64,000 nt of DNA from Lepus europaeus. Taxonomy: Eukaryota; Chordata; Mammalia; Lagomorpha; Leporidae. How positions within the stretch are numbered: position 1 is the stretch's first letter; the number at the start of each line of letters is the position of its first letter. This document shows, in pieces, positions 1-36,900 of the stretch. The translations under genes and the position numbers were made by a program. The DNA lies in the NCBI RefSeq assembly GCF_033115175.1, contig NC_084837.1, positions 64,627,266-64,691,265 on the forward strand, in the 5' to 3' direction. The notes below the pieces were generated by a model. That model saw only the letters and a list, made by a program, of their open reading frames with translations, did no database searches and was not told where the DNA came from.

Positions 1-900
1 TAGATTTCATTGAAGCAAATAATGGTTCATAAGGTACTTTCAATGCTGTGGTCTAGGTTTAGGCTACATATTACTCATCATTTAAATTCAGATATTGATG
101 TAGGTGGTAATGAATCTGTCACAGAGATCTTTGGGAAGGTTATTTCAGTCTGTGTGGATTAGATCTAGTGTAGCTCCAGCTGAGATTCTATGATTTGGTT
201 CTAATGATTCTCATTAAAATCCAGGTCTATAACAGAGAAGGACATTTTTCTGTTTTATTTTATCAAAAATCCCATTGATTAGGGCTGGCACTGTGGCATA
301 ATGGGTTAAGCTTCTGTCTATGATGCCAGCATCCCATACAGGCACCAATTCAAGTGCCGGCTGTTTCACTTCTGATCCAGCTCCTTGCTAATGTGCCTGG
401 AAAGTGGTGGAATGGCCTGAATCCTGGAGTCCTTGCACCCACATGGGAGACCCAGATGAAGCTCCTGGCTCCTGGCTCCTGGCTGTGGTCTGGCCCAGCC
501 CCAACTGTTGTGGCCATTTGGGGAATGAACAACGGATGGTAGATCTCTTTCTGTAGCTCTGCCTTTCAAATAAGTAAAATAAATCTCTAAAAAAAAAAAA
601 AAAAAGCCATTGATTATAAGGTGCATCCAGGTTTCAGACCTGTTACACCATGAAAAATGTGTTATAGAATTCATGAAATACTGGTAGATTCTTCTGTTAC
701 ACTTTTATGTCATATTTATATACTGGAGTTTTTCCAAATGAATTTCATGTTCTGTCACTTCTTGCCCAACATGAGTTATGTAATTTCAAGTGTTTCTTGA
801 ATTTTCTCAGTGTGTTGATTACTCCAAATGTATAAACGTTTAACTTTTATTAAAGTGACTTACCTTGTGAGTTAATGTTGATATCTTCTTATTTTTTCAG
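1..900 (+). other. SNAP23: SNAP23 last intron (3' part)
   Basis: Non-coding sequence ending in a pyrimidine-rich acceptor (TTATTTTTTCAG at 889-900) just before the last SNAP23 coding exon. Apart from the SINE at 282-605, nothing recognisable is seen. Confidence 0.8.
282..605 (+). repeat. CSINE, standard type, full length
   Basis: tRNA-like head, central body ending in an ATAAATCT(A)n tail, and a TSD CCATTGATTA at 272-281 and 607-616. It lies in the sense direction in the SNAP23 intron. Confidence 0.93.
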
Positions 901-966
901 GCTGACACCAACAAAGATCGTATTGACATTGCCAATGCCAGAGCAAAGAAACTCATTAACAGCTAA
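901..966 (+). CDS. SNAP23: SNAP23, last coding exon (C-terminus)
   Basis: The exon follows a clean TTTTTTCAG acceptor and encodes ADTNKDRIDIANARAKKLIN followed by S and a TAA stop. This is the C-terminal end of the second SNARE motif (the last coiled-coil heptads) of the SNAP-25 family; human SNAP23, from memory, ends almost identically with ...KKLIDS. SNAP23 is the widely expressed t-SNARE that pairs with syntaxins and VAMPs at the plasma membrane for exocytosis; its palmitoylated linker lies upstream, outside the window. Only 21 residues are visible. The penultimate Asn replaces the Asp I recall in human, a mild change. The exon is in phase 0 with intact sequence, so it is a live gene end rather than a pseudogene. 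Confidence 0.95.
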   Translation, partial: ADTNKDRIDIANARAKKLINS

Positions 967-2330
967 AGCTACTGCTGTACTTCTTTATCGTCTATTCACT
1001 TCTCTAGCTCCTCCTCCCAAGTCATTAGCTTTTCTGAGTTTGACACTTTGGTTCTGTGCTCTTCTGATGGGGAGACAATGTGGAAGAAGGGCCAGAGCAA
1101 TCGCAGCCCCTGCGTTTTCACTTTCTGTCTCTCGTGAGGGCAGACAGCTGCTCAGCCCCAGGGCTTGCTCAGTTCATTCTTAGATCCATCTTCACACATG
1201 GCACACAGTGTGTTCATCCTTCTCATTTACTTTAACAGATTCTCTTGCCTTCACGGTCTGGAAGCATTGCCAAAGTGGCATGAAGAAGGCAGCTGTAGAG
1301 GTTGTTTTGTTTTGATTGGTTAGTTTTGCTTTTGTTTTTGTGGTGAAGAAGGGATAGAGGTTGTTACCTCAGTAAGCACCTGCGGCCATTAAGCAAAAAG
1401 TTGCATAGCCACGGTAAAGATCTAGTTGGGTTTAAGTTTTAATTTTAAGTTGCAGTAATTGCCAGTTTAAGCTAATATTTGGCTTTGGAGCTCTTTTTCA
1501 CAATATTTTTGTCATATATACAAGTAAAATTGCTGCTCCAAAGAGAATAGAATGGGTTTTCTTAAAATGAGCTTAACTTCTGAAACTTTAAATGATTCTC
1601 TTATGTACATAGATTTTGTGATCCCATTCGTATTGTACCATTCAGGAACACTTTGTATAAATGAATGACTTTTTATTTTCATATTAGTAGTAGTATCATG
1701 GTCCCATTCTAGGCTTATTAACCTCATAAATTTGTCAGTCTTTGAGGAAAAAATATGTAAATATATGCATCGTGAGAATTTCTCTCGTAAAGCAGGGTTT
1801 AAGTTTTTTTGGAACAGTTTGACAGGTATATCACGTGAATTTAAATTTACCTCAATGCCAAGAATTATGTTTAGATAGGGAAAAGGAAACTTACTTTGAT
1901 CTCAGGTAGAAAATAGATGGCTATGAGTTTTAGGTAGTTTTAGACTTTAAAAAGTTTAGAATTTATTGTTTTACTAAAAGTCATTTGGAAAATTATACCC
2001 ATGGTTAATTGTTGGTGACTGACTGTCAGTCTCTTAACCTTGTGTATTGAACTCTGCCCAAAGTCAAGCGTTTACACACCCTGAACAGTGTTCTGAGAAT
2101 CTGACTGGCGTGTGTCACCTTCATTTAAAAATTAGCATCTGCACTCTTCACAGCTTTCAGTGTGGATTGGTTTAACCAATAACCACTGCTTGATCCTTAT
2201 AATTAAATTGTGTCACTAATGGTATTGTTCTTTCAATGAGGTAACGTATTTCTATGACTGTTATTTTGAAGGCAATAATTTCATTGGCTCCTGTTTAACA
2301 AATTGAATAAAGCAAAGGTCCATAAATTAA
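967..2330 (+). other. SNAP23: SNAP23 3'UTR (approximate end)
   Basis: Single-copy-looking AT-rich sequence after the SNAP23 stop, free of SINEs for 1.3 kb. This fits an exonic untranslated region under constraint. It ends near a canonical AATAAA at 2306-2311. The exact cleavage site is inferred. Confidence 0.6.
2306..2311 (+). terminator. SNAP23: SNAP23 poly(A) signal AATAAA
   Basis: Canonical hexamer about 1.34 kb after the SNAP23 stop. The 3'UTR length it implies is close to what I recall for human SNAP23. Other sites cannot be excluded. Confidence 0.5.
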
Positions 2331-2737
2331 GAGGCACTCCAACAGAAAGCTGCTTTTGGCACCTTTGTACTTTTGTTTTAATCATTGCCAATCTTTTATT
2401 CATTAGAGCTTAAATACACTAGTGACTGAAAGAATGTTTCTTAGTGAGAATTATAATCTCCTTACTTGGCAAACACACAGTTAATATGGGAACTTTCAAA
2501 GGCTTAAGAGGAAAATAGTTAAATCAAGTGAGGAGGGTGTTTGGCAGGTGGAATAGAAATGCTCCATCCAGGTGAGAATGAGCGGTTTGCCAGTGATGGC
2601 GGACATGTAAAGAAAGAAGATGTATAAAACAGTGGGGATTGTGTTAGACCTAATGCCCTTCCCAAAAGCTCTTAAAAATCTAACACTGTCTGGCTACAGG
2701 AAATAGTTCTGAGGAAGCCAGTATATGGTGCCCAGGT

Positions 2738-2965
2738 TGATTGGTTAGGAGTATGAGTTAAAGCACCAGATTGTCTGGACTTACTCTCTAGCTGTGCCAC
2801 CTGCTGGCTGTGGTAACTGTAATCCCATTTCTGTGCCTTGGTTTCCCATCTGTACATGGGGATTCCTATTTCCTACCTCATGGAGTTGTAACGCAGAGAG
2901 CAGTAGTGTACGTAAAGCACATCAAACAGTGCCTGGCAAGTATCAGAGCTTAATGACAGCTGCTA
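2738..2965 (+). repeat. MIR SINE fragment
   Basis: Shows the MIR order: a tRNA-related start, the core 'tgtgccac...ctg', 'ccttggtttcccatctgtaca', and the tail 'aaagcacatcaaacagtgcctggcaagta'. Highly diverged, as expected for a pan-mammalian repeat. Confidence 0.8.
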
Positions 2966-3264
2966 TTCTCTCCAGAGTGGAGCTCTTTTTGGTCAAGGTT
3001 CCCTTTGTGGCTTTGACGAAAGACAGCACAGCCCCCTTTCCCAGAGAAACAGGCACACGAATGTGAATCATGCATAAATAAGAAACGTGGAATTCTTGAA
3101 AACCAATTCATGATCCCAGGTTACAAACTTTTCCACAGCTTCTGCCTCAAAAGAAAGAGGTGAGGCCATAGAAATTAGGCCTATAATGTACTAGAAACTC
3201 AAGCTGAAAGCCTTTTCTGATTTTTCTCCTCTTACATTGGAAACTTGTTTGCATTTCTTTTGAA

Positions 3265-3345
3265 AGGTAGTAGTGAGTGGTTAACACAAACTCGGGAGTT
3301 TGGGCTCAAATTTGGGTTTTGTCATCTACTAGGTATGTGACCTTG
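3265..3345 (+). repeat. MIR SINE fragment (5' half)
   Basis: Contains 'gtggttaacacaaactcggg', 'ctcaaatttgggttttgtca' and 'tgtgaccttgagca', the head and core of MIR on the plus strand. Confidence 0.65.
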
Positions 3346-3704
3346 AGCATAATACTAGCCTATAAATAGTTCAAAGATACTATCCCCCATTGGTCTTTTT
3401 TTTTATAACAGTAAGTTCCTTTTCAAGTTTCCAGTTTTATGACAGTGATCTTTATCCTCTACTATAGGTATGTGTAGTTTTTTTCTCCCTTCAGTTTTGT
3501 TTCCACATTTCAACTCTAGATCTTTCCATGTCACAAGGATTAGGAATCTTCCCTTAATTTAAACAGCTACATCTCAGTTGCACTTAGAATTAGTTTTTAA
3601 GGGCTGTTTCATTTAGATCACTCTCTTACTAAAATTCTAGGTTATACCAATTACATTCCTAATCAGATTTATATTTCTTAGATTAATATTAAAGTTTATT
3701 ATCC

Positions 3705-4002
3705 TTGAGGTGGTTGTATAGTGCAGTAGATAAGTAACTGCTTGGGACACTTGCATCCTATATTGGAGTGCCTGGTTGGAAATCCCCACTGTGCTTCAGA
3801 TCTAGCTTCCTAATTTGAACCCCAGGATGCATCAGGTAATGGTCCAAGTATTTGGGTCCCTGCTACTCACATGGGAGACTTGGATGGAGTTCTTGGATGC
3901 TGGCTTCAGTCTGGCCCAGCCTTGGCTGTTGTTGACATCTGGGGAGTGAACCAGTGGGTGGAAGATCTCTGTCTGCCTTCCAAAATACAACAAATTTTTA
4001 CA
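3705..4002 (+). repeat. CSINE, ancient (CSINE3-like)
   Basis: Strongly diverged C repeat recognisable from 'gcagtagataag', 'tgggagacttggatgga', 'tggcccagccttggctg' and 'gtgaaccagtgg'. No TSD seen. Confidence 0.8.
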
Positions 4003-4450
4003 AAAGTTCATGGTCCTGTAGTCATTTTTTACCCATATAATATTCTGTCTCAAGCCTTCTATTTCCATGCCCTACAGATAAGGTACTATGCTTAGTGGTT
4101 TTATGGACTTTTGTACCGTATTCATATCCAATAACAAATCTGAGAAGGAAGAGGTATTCCTCATAAACTCTGAAGGCTTTTGTGGGCTTAGGTTGGTGAC
4201 AAACTAGAATCTGGATTTCCAGACCACACTCGTCAGATCGCTTTGTCAGCTCACGGTTAAGTCTAAATCTTGTTCTCTATAACTTTGGGCATATTTGAGC
4301 CTCTGCCCTCAAGTAATTCAGTCTAGCAAGAAAGGGAGAGAAATATAAAAGTGTTTTAGTAACAGATGGGGGAGCAGTTAATTCAGCTTAGGGAAGGAGC
4401 TTAGACATAGAGAAGACGCACGGTGGGGCATTGCTGAGTAATCTCTATGG

Positions 4451-4564
4451 GTACATCAAAAAGTCCATGAAAATGTGTCTGGTAAAAAAACTGCATGGAT
4501 TTCAAAATAATTTGCACCAAACTTTATCTCCTAATTTCATTTTTCCATGAGCTTTTTGAAATGC
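4451..4564. mobile_element. Small palindromic DNA element (mariner-like MITE candidate)
   Basis: The left end CATCAAAAAGTCCATGAAAA and the right end TTTTCCATGAGCTTTTTGAA are inverted copies of each other, separated by about 60 bp. Terminal inverted repeats, short length and lack of coding fit a non-autonomous Tc1/mariner-type transposon. The family name is not certain. Confidence 0.6.
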
Positions 4565-4956
4565 TCTTAAAGAAGAATAGGCTCTTGTAATCTCTTATTA
4601 ATGGTTAAGCTAGGTTTAACCATTATTGAAAACTATCAGTAAATTAGTAATAATAATTCCTTAGCTAAGATAAAAACTCAGAAAATCATCAGAATAGAGT
4701 ATCTTTCTAAATGTTCATATCAGTGATGATCTGAAATGTACCTTTGTACACTCAGATTTCTCTTAATAAGCTGGTTACACTACTATGAAATATTATCAGT
4801 CATATGAAGGCATTTTATTACTTATGTATCCTGAACAACAACTTGAAACATCTTCCTAATCAGTCTTCTTTTAAAGAACAAAGGGCTATTTGCAGGTTAA
4901 AGTTTTCCTCCTTTAATGGATAAACATTGCTTGTAGCCAAAGTTCATTAAAAATTC

Positions 4957-4962
4957 TTTATT
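4957..4962 (-). terminator. LRRC57: Candidate LRRC57 poly(A) signal
   Basis: TTTATT on the plus strand reads AATAAA on the minus strand, about 860 bp beyond the LRRC57 stop. It is the nearest good hexamer I noticed, but the site is not proven. Confidence 0.35.
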
Positions 4963-5817
4963 TTAGTATATTCTCTCAGAGAATACACTTGATAACATAG
5001 CTTGCTTTAAAATATTATAGTAATGGTTTTTGGATAGGTAATTTAATTAGTAGAGGTATAAATACAAAAAAGGGGAAAGATTACCAGAAATAAGACATTA
5101 TTTCTACCAAAGCTTCAGGAAAATCTTGATTATTAAAATCTGTTATATTACAAGTGTTGCATATACGATTTTTGGCTCTTCCGAGCCCTCTGCCAATAAG
5201 GCACCTGCAGTAAAGAATTTGCTACTGCAGCCTTAGGAAACATCTCTTAGTGTTGTGTTTGAACTTCTCTGACAACGCACACTTTTAATCAATACACAGT
5301 CATATACTTGTGTACATCCTAAGTTCCTGGTATAAAAGCTGGTAATTGAATGGTTGGGCTACAACAAAATCATAAATTCCCAGATTAACCATAACAGTCT
5401 CAAAAATTACTTGAATTTCACAAAAATATGAAGTGTTAACACAGATGGAATGGCAACTGACTTTATGAAAGCTCACACATTGAAATTTAAGCTGTGGTGT
5501 GGAGCTGTTCTGTTACCAGGCAGCACCCCCTCACCGTATAAATAGCAACTAGCTACTGGTTTCATACAGCCAAGCTACTGATGGTTTTGATATCCAGGAC
5601 AAAATGGAGGACTCTTCCTGTCTCCTCATTCCTTTTCTTTTAGCTTACTTGAGGTGAGCCTTGAAAAGGATCTAGATCATTGAGCGAAATATAATCTCCT
5701 GGAGTGTAATCTCCTTACGACAGATATCCTTGACGACAGCGCAGGCCTTTGATTCAGCCAGATTCCAACAGAGGTTCCATGTCAGTGTCCTGTAAGGTTT
5801 CCATGGCCCTGGGAACA
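4963..5817 (-). other. LRRC57: LRRC57 3'UTR (inferred extent)
   Basis: Sequence downstream of the LRRC57 stop, free of SINEs, consistent with a 3'UTR up to the hexamer at 4957-4962. No coding potential seen. Confidence 0.45.
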
Positions 5818-31503
<25,686 letters not shown>

Positions 31504-31519
<16 letters not shown>

Positions 31520-31813
31520 TGGGTAAAGCCGCCGCCTGCAGTGCATCCCTTATGGGTACCGGTTCGAGCCCTGGCTGCTGCTCTTCCAACCTAGCTCTCG
31601 GCTATGGCCTTGGAAAGCAGTAGAAGATGGCACAAGTTCTTGGACCCCTGTAGCCACATAGGAGACCCGAAAGAAGCTTCTGGCTTCGGATTGGCCCATC
31701 TCCAGCTGTTGCAGCCGTTTGGGGAGTGAACCAACGGAAGGAAGACTATCTGCTTCTCTGTCTCTTTGTTAACTATGCCTTTCAAATAAATAAATAAATC
31801 TTTTTTTAAAAAA
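31504..31813 (+). repeat. CSINE inserted in the HAUS2 last coding exon
   Basis: TSD GAAAATCATCTTCA at 31490-31503 and 31814-31827 brackets a nearly full-length sense copy lacking its first ~8 bases. Its AAATAAATAAATAAATC tail places AATAAA hexamers at 31787-31797 in the HAUS2 transcript. Confidence 0.95.
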
Positions 31814-32175
31814 GAAAATCATCTTCAGAAACAGTGAAGCCTTCTTCACCTTTATTTTCTAAACTTCATATCTAAACTAATGTCAAGTGATCATAACTTT
31901 ATTTTTGCTTAATTATATATAGTCAAAAGAATCTATATTTATAGGCTTTAGTGCTGACAAGATAGAAGGGACTTTCTTTATCATAAAGTACCAAGATTTC
32001 AGGTTCATGAAGACCAAACTGACTTTTCCTTTGTTTTTCATACATTTTCATTCCACTTTTCAGTAAAGCTAGTGAAAATCAAATACTGCTTTGACAATAA
32101 GTGAATTAACCATTTTTTCAGGTGTTAGATTTTCTGTATCTTTTTAAAAAATAAACTAGAAGTTTTCTTGAATCT
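31520..32175 (+). other. HAUS2: HAUS2 3'UTR (approximate)
   Basis: From the new stop inside the SINE through former C-terminal coding sequence to an AATAAA at 32150-32155. Cleavage about 20 bp later is inferred. Confidence 0.6.
32150..32155 (+). terminator. HAUS2: HAUS2 poly(A) signal AATAAA
   Basis: Canonical hexamer 630 bp after the stop, outside any SINE. Competing AATAAA motifs occur in the SINE tail at about 31787-31797. Confidence 0.55.
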
Positions 32176-32604
32176 GAAAAATGTGTATGGTGATTATTTC
32201 TGTAGCGTTTTCACTAAATGTGCAGAATAAATAGTAATTGGGTGGTCACAGTGCATTTGCCAGGAGGGTGAAGCATGTCCTTTGTGATTCCTGTGTCAGA
32301 GGACTCTGCTGTTTCCGTCTTTGCTCTCAGCACCTTTTCCATTTGCCATTTTTTCATATGTGAATATGGTGATATGCTGAGTTCTGCAAATATTATTAGC
32401 AAATTACTGGACCTGGGTGTGTTCCTACAGACCCCTTCTCATTAAGTATTTTCTGAATGTGTTTACTGGCAGGCAGCCTTTGGAACATGTGAAGAACAAA
32501 GGTTTGAAGAAAGTTAAAAAAAAAAAGCACATTATGATAAACTTGAAATACTTACTTTTAAAAGTGTTCAAGCATTTTACTCATCAGATTTTTGTAAATA
32601 ACGG
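32176..32604. other. HAUS2-STARD9 intergenic, no feature seen
   Basis: Unique-looking sequence; it may be part of a longer alternative HAUS2 3'UTR. Nothing specific recognised. Confidence 0.45.
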
Positions 32605-32893
32605 TGAGTGGTGGGGACCTGCATTGTAATAGGTCTTCGAAGCTGTTGTCCCATATGGGTCCCAGGTGTATCTGTTCAACTTCCAATCCAGCTCCCTGCT
32701 AATGCACCCTGGAGGACAACAGAAGATGGCACAAGTGCTTGGGGCCCCTGCCACTGTGTGGGAGATCTGGAATAAGCTCCTCGCTCTTGGCTTCAGGCTG
32801 ACCCAACCCTGGTTGTTGTGGCATTTTGGGGAGTGAATCAGCAGGTGGAAGATAGCTATGTCCCTCTTCTCTGTACCTTTCAAAGTACCTTTA
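32605..32893 (+). repeat. CSINE, standard to ancient type
   Basis: 'gtggggacctgcattgtaat' head and 'gtgaatcagcaggtggaaga' end; diverged. Confidence 0.82.
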
Positions 32894-33017
32894 AAAGTGT
32901 ATTGATACAAGTGCCTCAGGGATATTCTCATTTGTATCAGTACAAATAAGCTACCTCTAGTTTATTTCATTTGCCCACTGGAGGTTCTGTTTGGCCTTAA
33001 AATGTGTTTCACATCAG

Positions 33018-33130
33018 GTGTGGGCTTTTTGGCTTAGCAGTTAACATGATGCCTGTATCCAATACCAGAATGCCTGGGTTTAATGAGTACCACGGGCCTT
33101 CAGCTTCCATTTCATTTTGGCTCCTAAAAT
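33018..33130 (+). repeat. CSINE, ancient, 5' fragment
   Basis: 'ggtgtgggctttttggctta', 'gcagttaacatgatgcctgt' and 'agaatgcctgggttta' match the old C-repeat head. Truncated at its 3' side. Confidence 0.65.
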
Positions 33131-33460
33131 TTAACCGTGGCAAATCTCGCGCCAGGCCGTACCCATATTCGCAGCAGGTCTCCAAGGTGAACAGCCTTTA
33201 GCATGTTGGAACAATGTAGGTAGGGGAAGTCCACAAAAAAATTAACCATGGCATTGACAGCTCTTGTCAACGCCGCGAATAAAAATACTTAGCGAATTAT
33301 TTTGTAAGCTTGGGACGTAAATCAAAACAACGTATATAATTGATTACCGCACGGACGCAATGTTTGAAAGTTGTAACCACCTCACACGGGGGGAGTGGCG
33401 GGGCAGTGTCTGACTTTTCGGCGCACGCCGATTAGGCTGGAGGTGAGTGGGGTGGACCGA

Positions 33461-33647
33461 GAGGAGGCGGGGCTAGCTGTCCGTCCTCGTCCACCGGGCT
33501 CTGGATTGGTTGAGGCTAAGCAGGCACCGCCCAGCAGGCAGCAACACGCCTGTAAGCCGGAGCGTCGCTTAGGGCGAAGCGGGGCGGGACAGGCGTGCTC
33601 CCGCCCACCTGGCTCAGGATTGGCTAAGGCTAAGAAGGCACCGCCCC
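33461..33647 (+). promoter_or_regulatory. STARD9: Tandem-duplicated promoter module with CCAAT and GC boxes
   Basis: Two copies, about 33461-33532 and 33573-33647, offset by about 114 bp. Both run GCGGGGC... 'ggattggttgaggctaagca' / 'ggattggctaaggctaagaa' then GGCACCGCCC. ATTGG lies at 33505-33509 and 33619-33623. A weaker third GC-rich version may begin near 33690. Confidence 0.75.
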
Positions 33648-33911
33648 ATGAGCGCAGCCTCGCCCCGTGGGGCGGAGGCAACTCTGGAAGCCTGTGGGGG
33701 TGGGACGAGAGTGGGTGGGGCCAGCCGTCTTCCCGCCCACAGCGTTCATGAGAGACCGAGGCTCCCCCTTTCGGGCGGTGGCGTGCGCACCGGGGGAGGC
33801 GGCCAGAAGGAGGCGCGTGGGACGGGCGGGGTCGGCTGTAGCTGGGATTGTGGCTTGGGCCCGGGATGCCGCCTCTGGGTCCACCTGCTGGAGTTGAGTT
33901 GTGGCCAAGGA

Positions 33912-33958
33912 ATGGCGAACGTGCGGGTGGCGGTGAGGGTCCGGCCTCTCAGCAAGAG
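33912..33958 (+). CDS. STARD9: STARD9 coding exon 1
   Basis: MANVRVAVRVRPLSK plus two bases of an Arg codon; donor AG|GTGAGT. Context GGAATGG around the ATG is fair. Lies inside the CpG island. Confidence 0.94.
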
Positions 33959-36900
33959 GTGAGTCTGGCTGGGAGAGGGCACTCTGTTCCTCAAGAGATT
34001 CTGGCGCCGAAAAGTCAGACACAAAGTGCCCCGGGGGTTCCAGGGGCGGGAACCCGTACAGGCCTGGCGGACCCGGCCTCAGGTCGAGTCCCGGCAGCAG
34101 GTGCGCTGCGGGATAGCGGTTTCCCGAGTGCGTGTCGCTGGCGTCCTGCCAGCAGGAGTCTGGATGCGCGGGCTGGGGCGCTTCCCGCCAGACCGTCGAA
34201 AAGGACTAGGAGGGCGGTGGACGGTGCCCTGGTCCCGGGGAACCGAGGCAGAAGGGTGTGTGCTCCCGGGTGCCCAGGGGCTTCTCGGCAAAGCTGTGCA
34301 GAGAGACTGTCAGGGGCTGAGGGGAGATTGAAGCCAGACAGACGTGGTTTCGTCCTGACTTGATGAAAGGCTGATCCAAAGTAGGAGATGTCACTCCAAC
34401 TCCTTCCCTCATTGTCCTGGGTGCCCACTTCCTCACGGGTGGCTCTCATACTGCACCTCTCAGCCCTGAAGCCTCCCCTGCCCGCCACCACTCCTCGCCT
34501 CTCTTCCTCCAATTTTCCACTCACACGTTTGGAAAATCAGGGGAAGCTTTGCCGAAGGGTCGGTGTTAAAACTACTTTTTAGTGATTAGAATTTGCTGAG
34601 TGGTGGAGAACCTGCAGAGGGCCCGCTATGTAATAACATCGACAGCAAAGACTTGGGCTGTTACAGAACACAGATGATTTTTGGTTGAGGGGGGGGGAGA
34701 TTGATTACAGCTGACAGAGTGTGTTTTGGAACCAGAAGGTAATATTGGAATTAATTGAGAAGTTAAATTTCCAGGGCATAGGATGATTTGACAGTTGGGA
34801 AAAAGGGTCAAAAAAGGCACTGTCTCCCATAATAAAAGTTGATACTTAGTGGGATTGACTTTGAAGGACTTGTAACTGATAAAATAATGATAACAATGAG
34901 ATGGAGGACAGAAGACAAGGAGAAAAAAAGGAAACAGGCCAAAGAAGTAAAATGGGGGGGGCAGGTACTGTGGCATAGCAAGTAAAGCCACTACCTGCAG
35001 TGCATATGGGCGCTGGTTCGAGTCCCGGCTGCTCCTCTTCCAATCCAGCTCTCTGCTATGGCCTGAGAAAGCAACAGGAGAGGCCCAAGTCCTTGAGCCC
35101 TGCACCCACATGGAAGACCCAGAAGAAGCTCCAGGCTTTGGATTGGCACAGTTCTGGCTGTTGCAGCCAACTGGGGAGCTACCTCTCTTTCTCTCTCTGT
35201 GTAACTCTTTCAAATAAAATAAATAAATCTTATTTTTTAAAGATTTATTTTTTAAAAAATAAATCTTTTTTATTATAGCTTTTTTAAAAATCAGATTTAT
35301 TTATTTGAAAGTCAGAGTTACACAGAAAGAGGAGAGGCAAAGAGAGAGAGAGAGAGGTCTTCCATCTGCTGGTTCACTCCCCAGATAGCTGCGATGGCTG
35401 GAGCTTCGCCAATCCAAAGCCAGGAGCCAGGAGCTTCTTCTGGGTCTCCCACGTGGGTGCAGGGGCCCAAGGACTTGGGCCATCTTCTACTGCTTTCGTA
35501 GGCCATAGCAGAGAGCTGGATCAGAAAAGGAGAAGCCAGGACTAGAACTGGTGCCCATATGGGATGCCGGCATTGTAGGCGGCGGCTTTACCCACTATGC
35601 CACAGTGCCGGCCTCATATATAAATCTTAAATTAAAAAAAAAAAAAGTAAAATGAAGGAAGAAAGAGGAGTCAGTGCCTGGACTTCTGTATTTGGATTGG
35701 TAAATGGCTTCTGTGTAACTGGATGTGGTGGCTCGAGGCTGGAGGGTTTTCATAGGTGCAGCTGCTGGCCCAGAGGCAGCCTCTGCTAGATCCTCTTTTC
35801 TTTTCTTTCTTTTTTTCTTTCTTTTTGACAGGCAGAGTGGACAGAGAGAGAGAGTGAGAGACAGAAAGATCTTCCTTTTTCCGTTGGTTCACCCTCTAAT
35901 GGCTGCTGCAGCCGGCGCACCGTGCCATTCCGAAGCCAGGAGCCAGGTGCTTCCTCCTGGTCTCCCATGTGGGTGCAGGGCCCAAGGACTTGGGCCATCC
36001 TCCACTGCACTCCCTGGCCACAGCAGAGAGCTGGACTGGAAGAGGAGCAACCAGGACAGAATCCAGCGCCCCGACTGGGACTAGAACCCGGGGTGCCGGC
36101 GCCGCAGGCGGAGGATTAGCCTAGTGAGCCGCGGCACCGACTAGATCCTCTTTATTGCAAAACTGTTCTCTCAGTTCTCAGGATAACAACACCATGCCTC
36201 ACAATAATTTTGCAGTTCCTTGGGAACATACATCATTAAACAAAGTGACAAGAAAGGAAACAAAGAAACAAAAGTACTTACTTTTACCTCCAGGACTTCC
36301 AGTAGTGAGTGATAGATCAAAACTGCAGATATCCAGGTGTGAGCAAGCTGTAGTGTGCTAGATTCAGCCTGGTACAGATCCCACAGAATCCTTCACTGAT
36401 GGCAGCTCTTCTCCGAGGTGGGCTAACCTCCAACGTTTTGCTGAAGCTTGTTTCTGTTTGTTTTTAATTTGGGAGGTGGAGAGAGAGAGAAAGCACTCCC
36501 ATCTGTTGGTCATTCCCTAAATGCCGACAATGGCCAGGGCCCGAGTCAGGCTGAGGCCAAGAGCTGAGAACTGGTCTCCTGTGTGTGTGGCAAGGACCCA
36601 ACTTCTTGAGCCATCATCACCTGTTGCTTTCTAGGGTGTGCATTAGCAGGAAGTTGGAAATGAGCATGGAGCCAAGACTGAAACCTAGGAACTCCAGAAG
36701 GGAAGTGGGCATCCCAACCAGTGGCTGAAGCATGATGCTGCCCCTCTCTGGTTTTCAAGCCTGATTTCTACAGTATGGTTAGGAGCCCAGGCTTTGTGAT
36801 GAGAATGTTCTAGGACTCTGCCACTGCTAGCCATGTGGCCTTCAACAGTTGTATGATTCCTTTCAGGTTTAGTCCTCCATCTGTAAAAATAATACATTAG

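Larger units (their letters stand above)
2331..4950. other. SNAP23-LRRC57 tail-to-tail intergenic region
   Basis: No coding sequence recognised. The region holds two MIR fragments, one ancient CSINE and a small palindromic DNA element (listed separately). The rest is AT-rich sequence in which I see nothing specific. Confidence 0.6.
33390..34330 (+). promoter_or_regulatory. STARD9: STARD9 CpG-island promoter and first intron start
   Basis: About 0.9 kb of GC-rich, CpG-rich, SINE-free DNA around the STARD9 start codon, with several GGGCGG/CCGCCC boxes, two ATTGG (reverse CCAAT) boxes and no TATA box. The long open frames here on both strands are a by-product of high GC. Confidence 0.85.

Noticed and set aside
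33630-34524. Several 100-170-codon frames on both strands around the STARD9 promoter
   Set aside because: They overlap each other in a CpG island, where stops are rare, and show no domain or splice logic. Only the 16-residue exon 1 of STARD9 is supported.
34626-35213. 195-codon minus-strand frame
   Set aside because: Half is antisense CSINE and half intron. No similarity to a known protein and no conserved feature seen.
35200-35300. AT-rich palindrome between two SINEs
   Set aside because: It is simply the meeting of two SINE tails in opposite orientation (tail to tail), not an origin or separate element.
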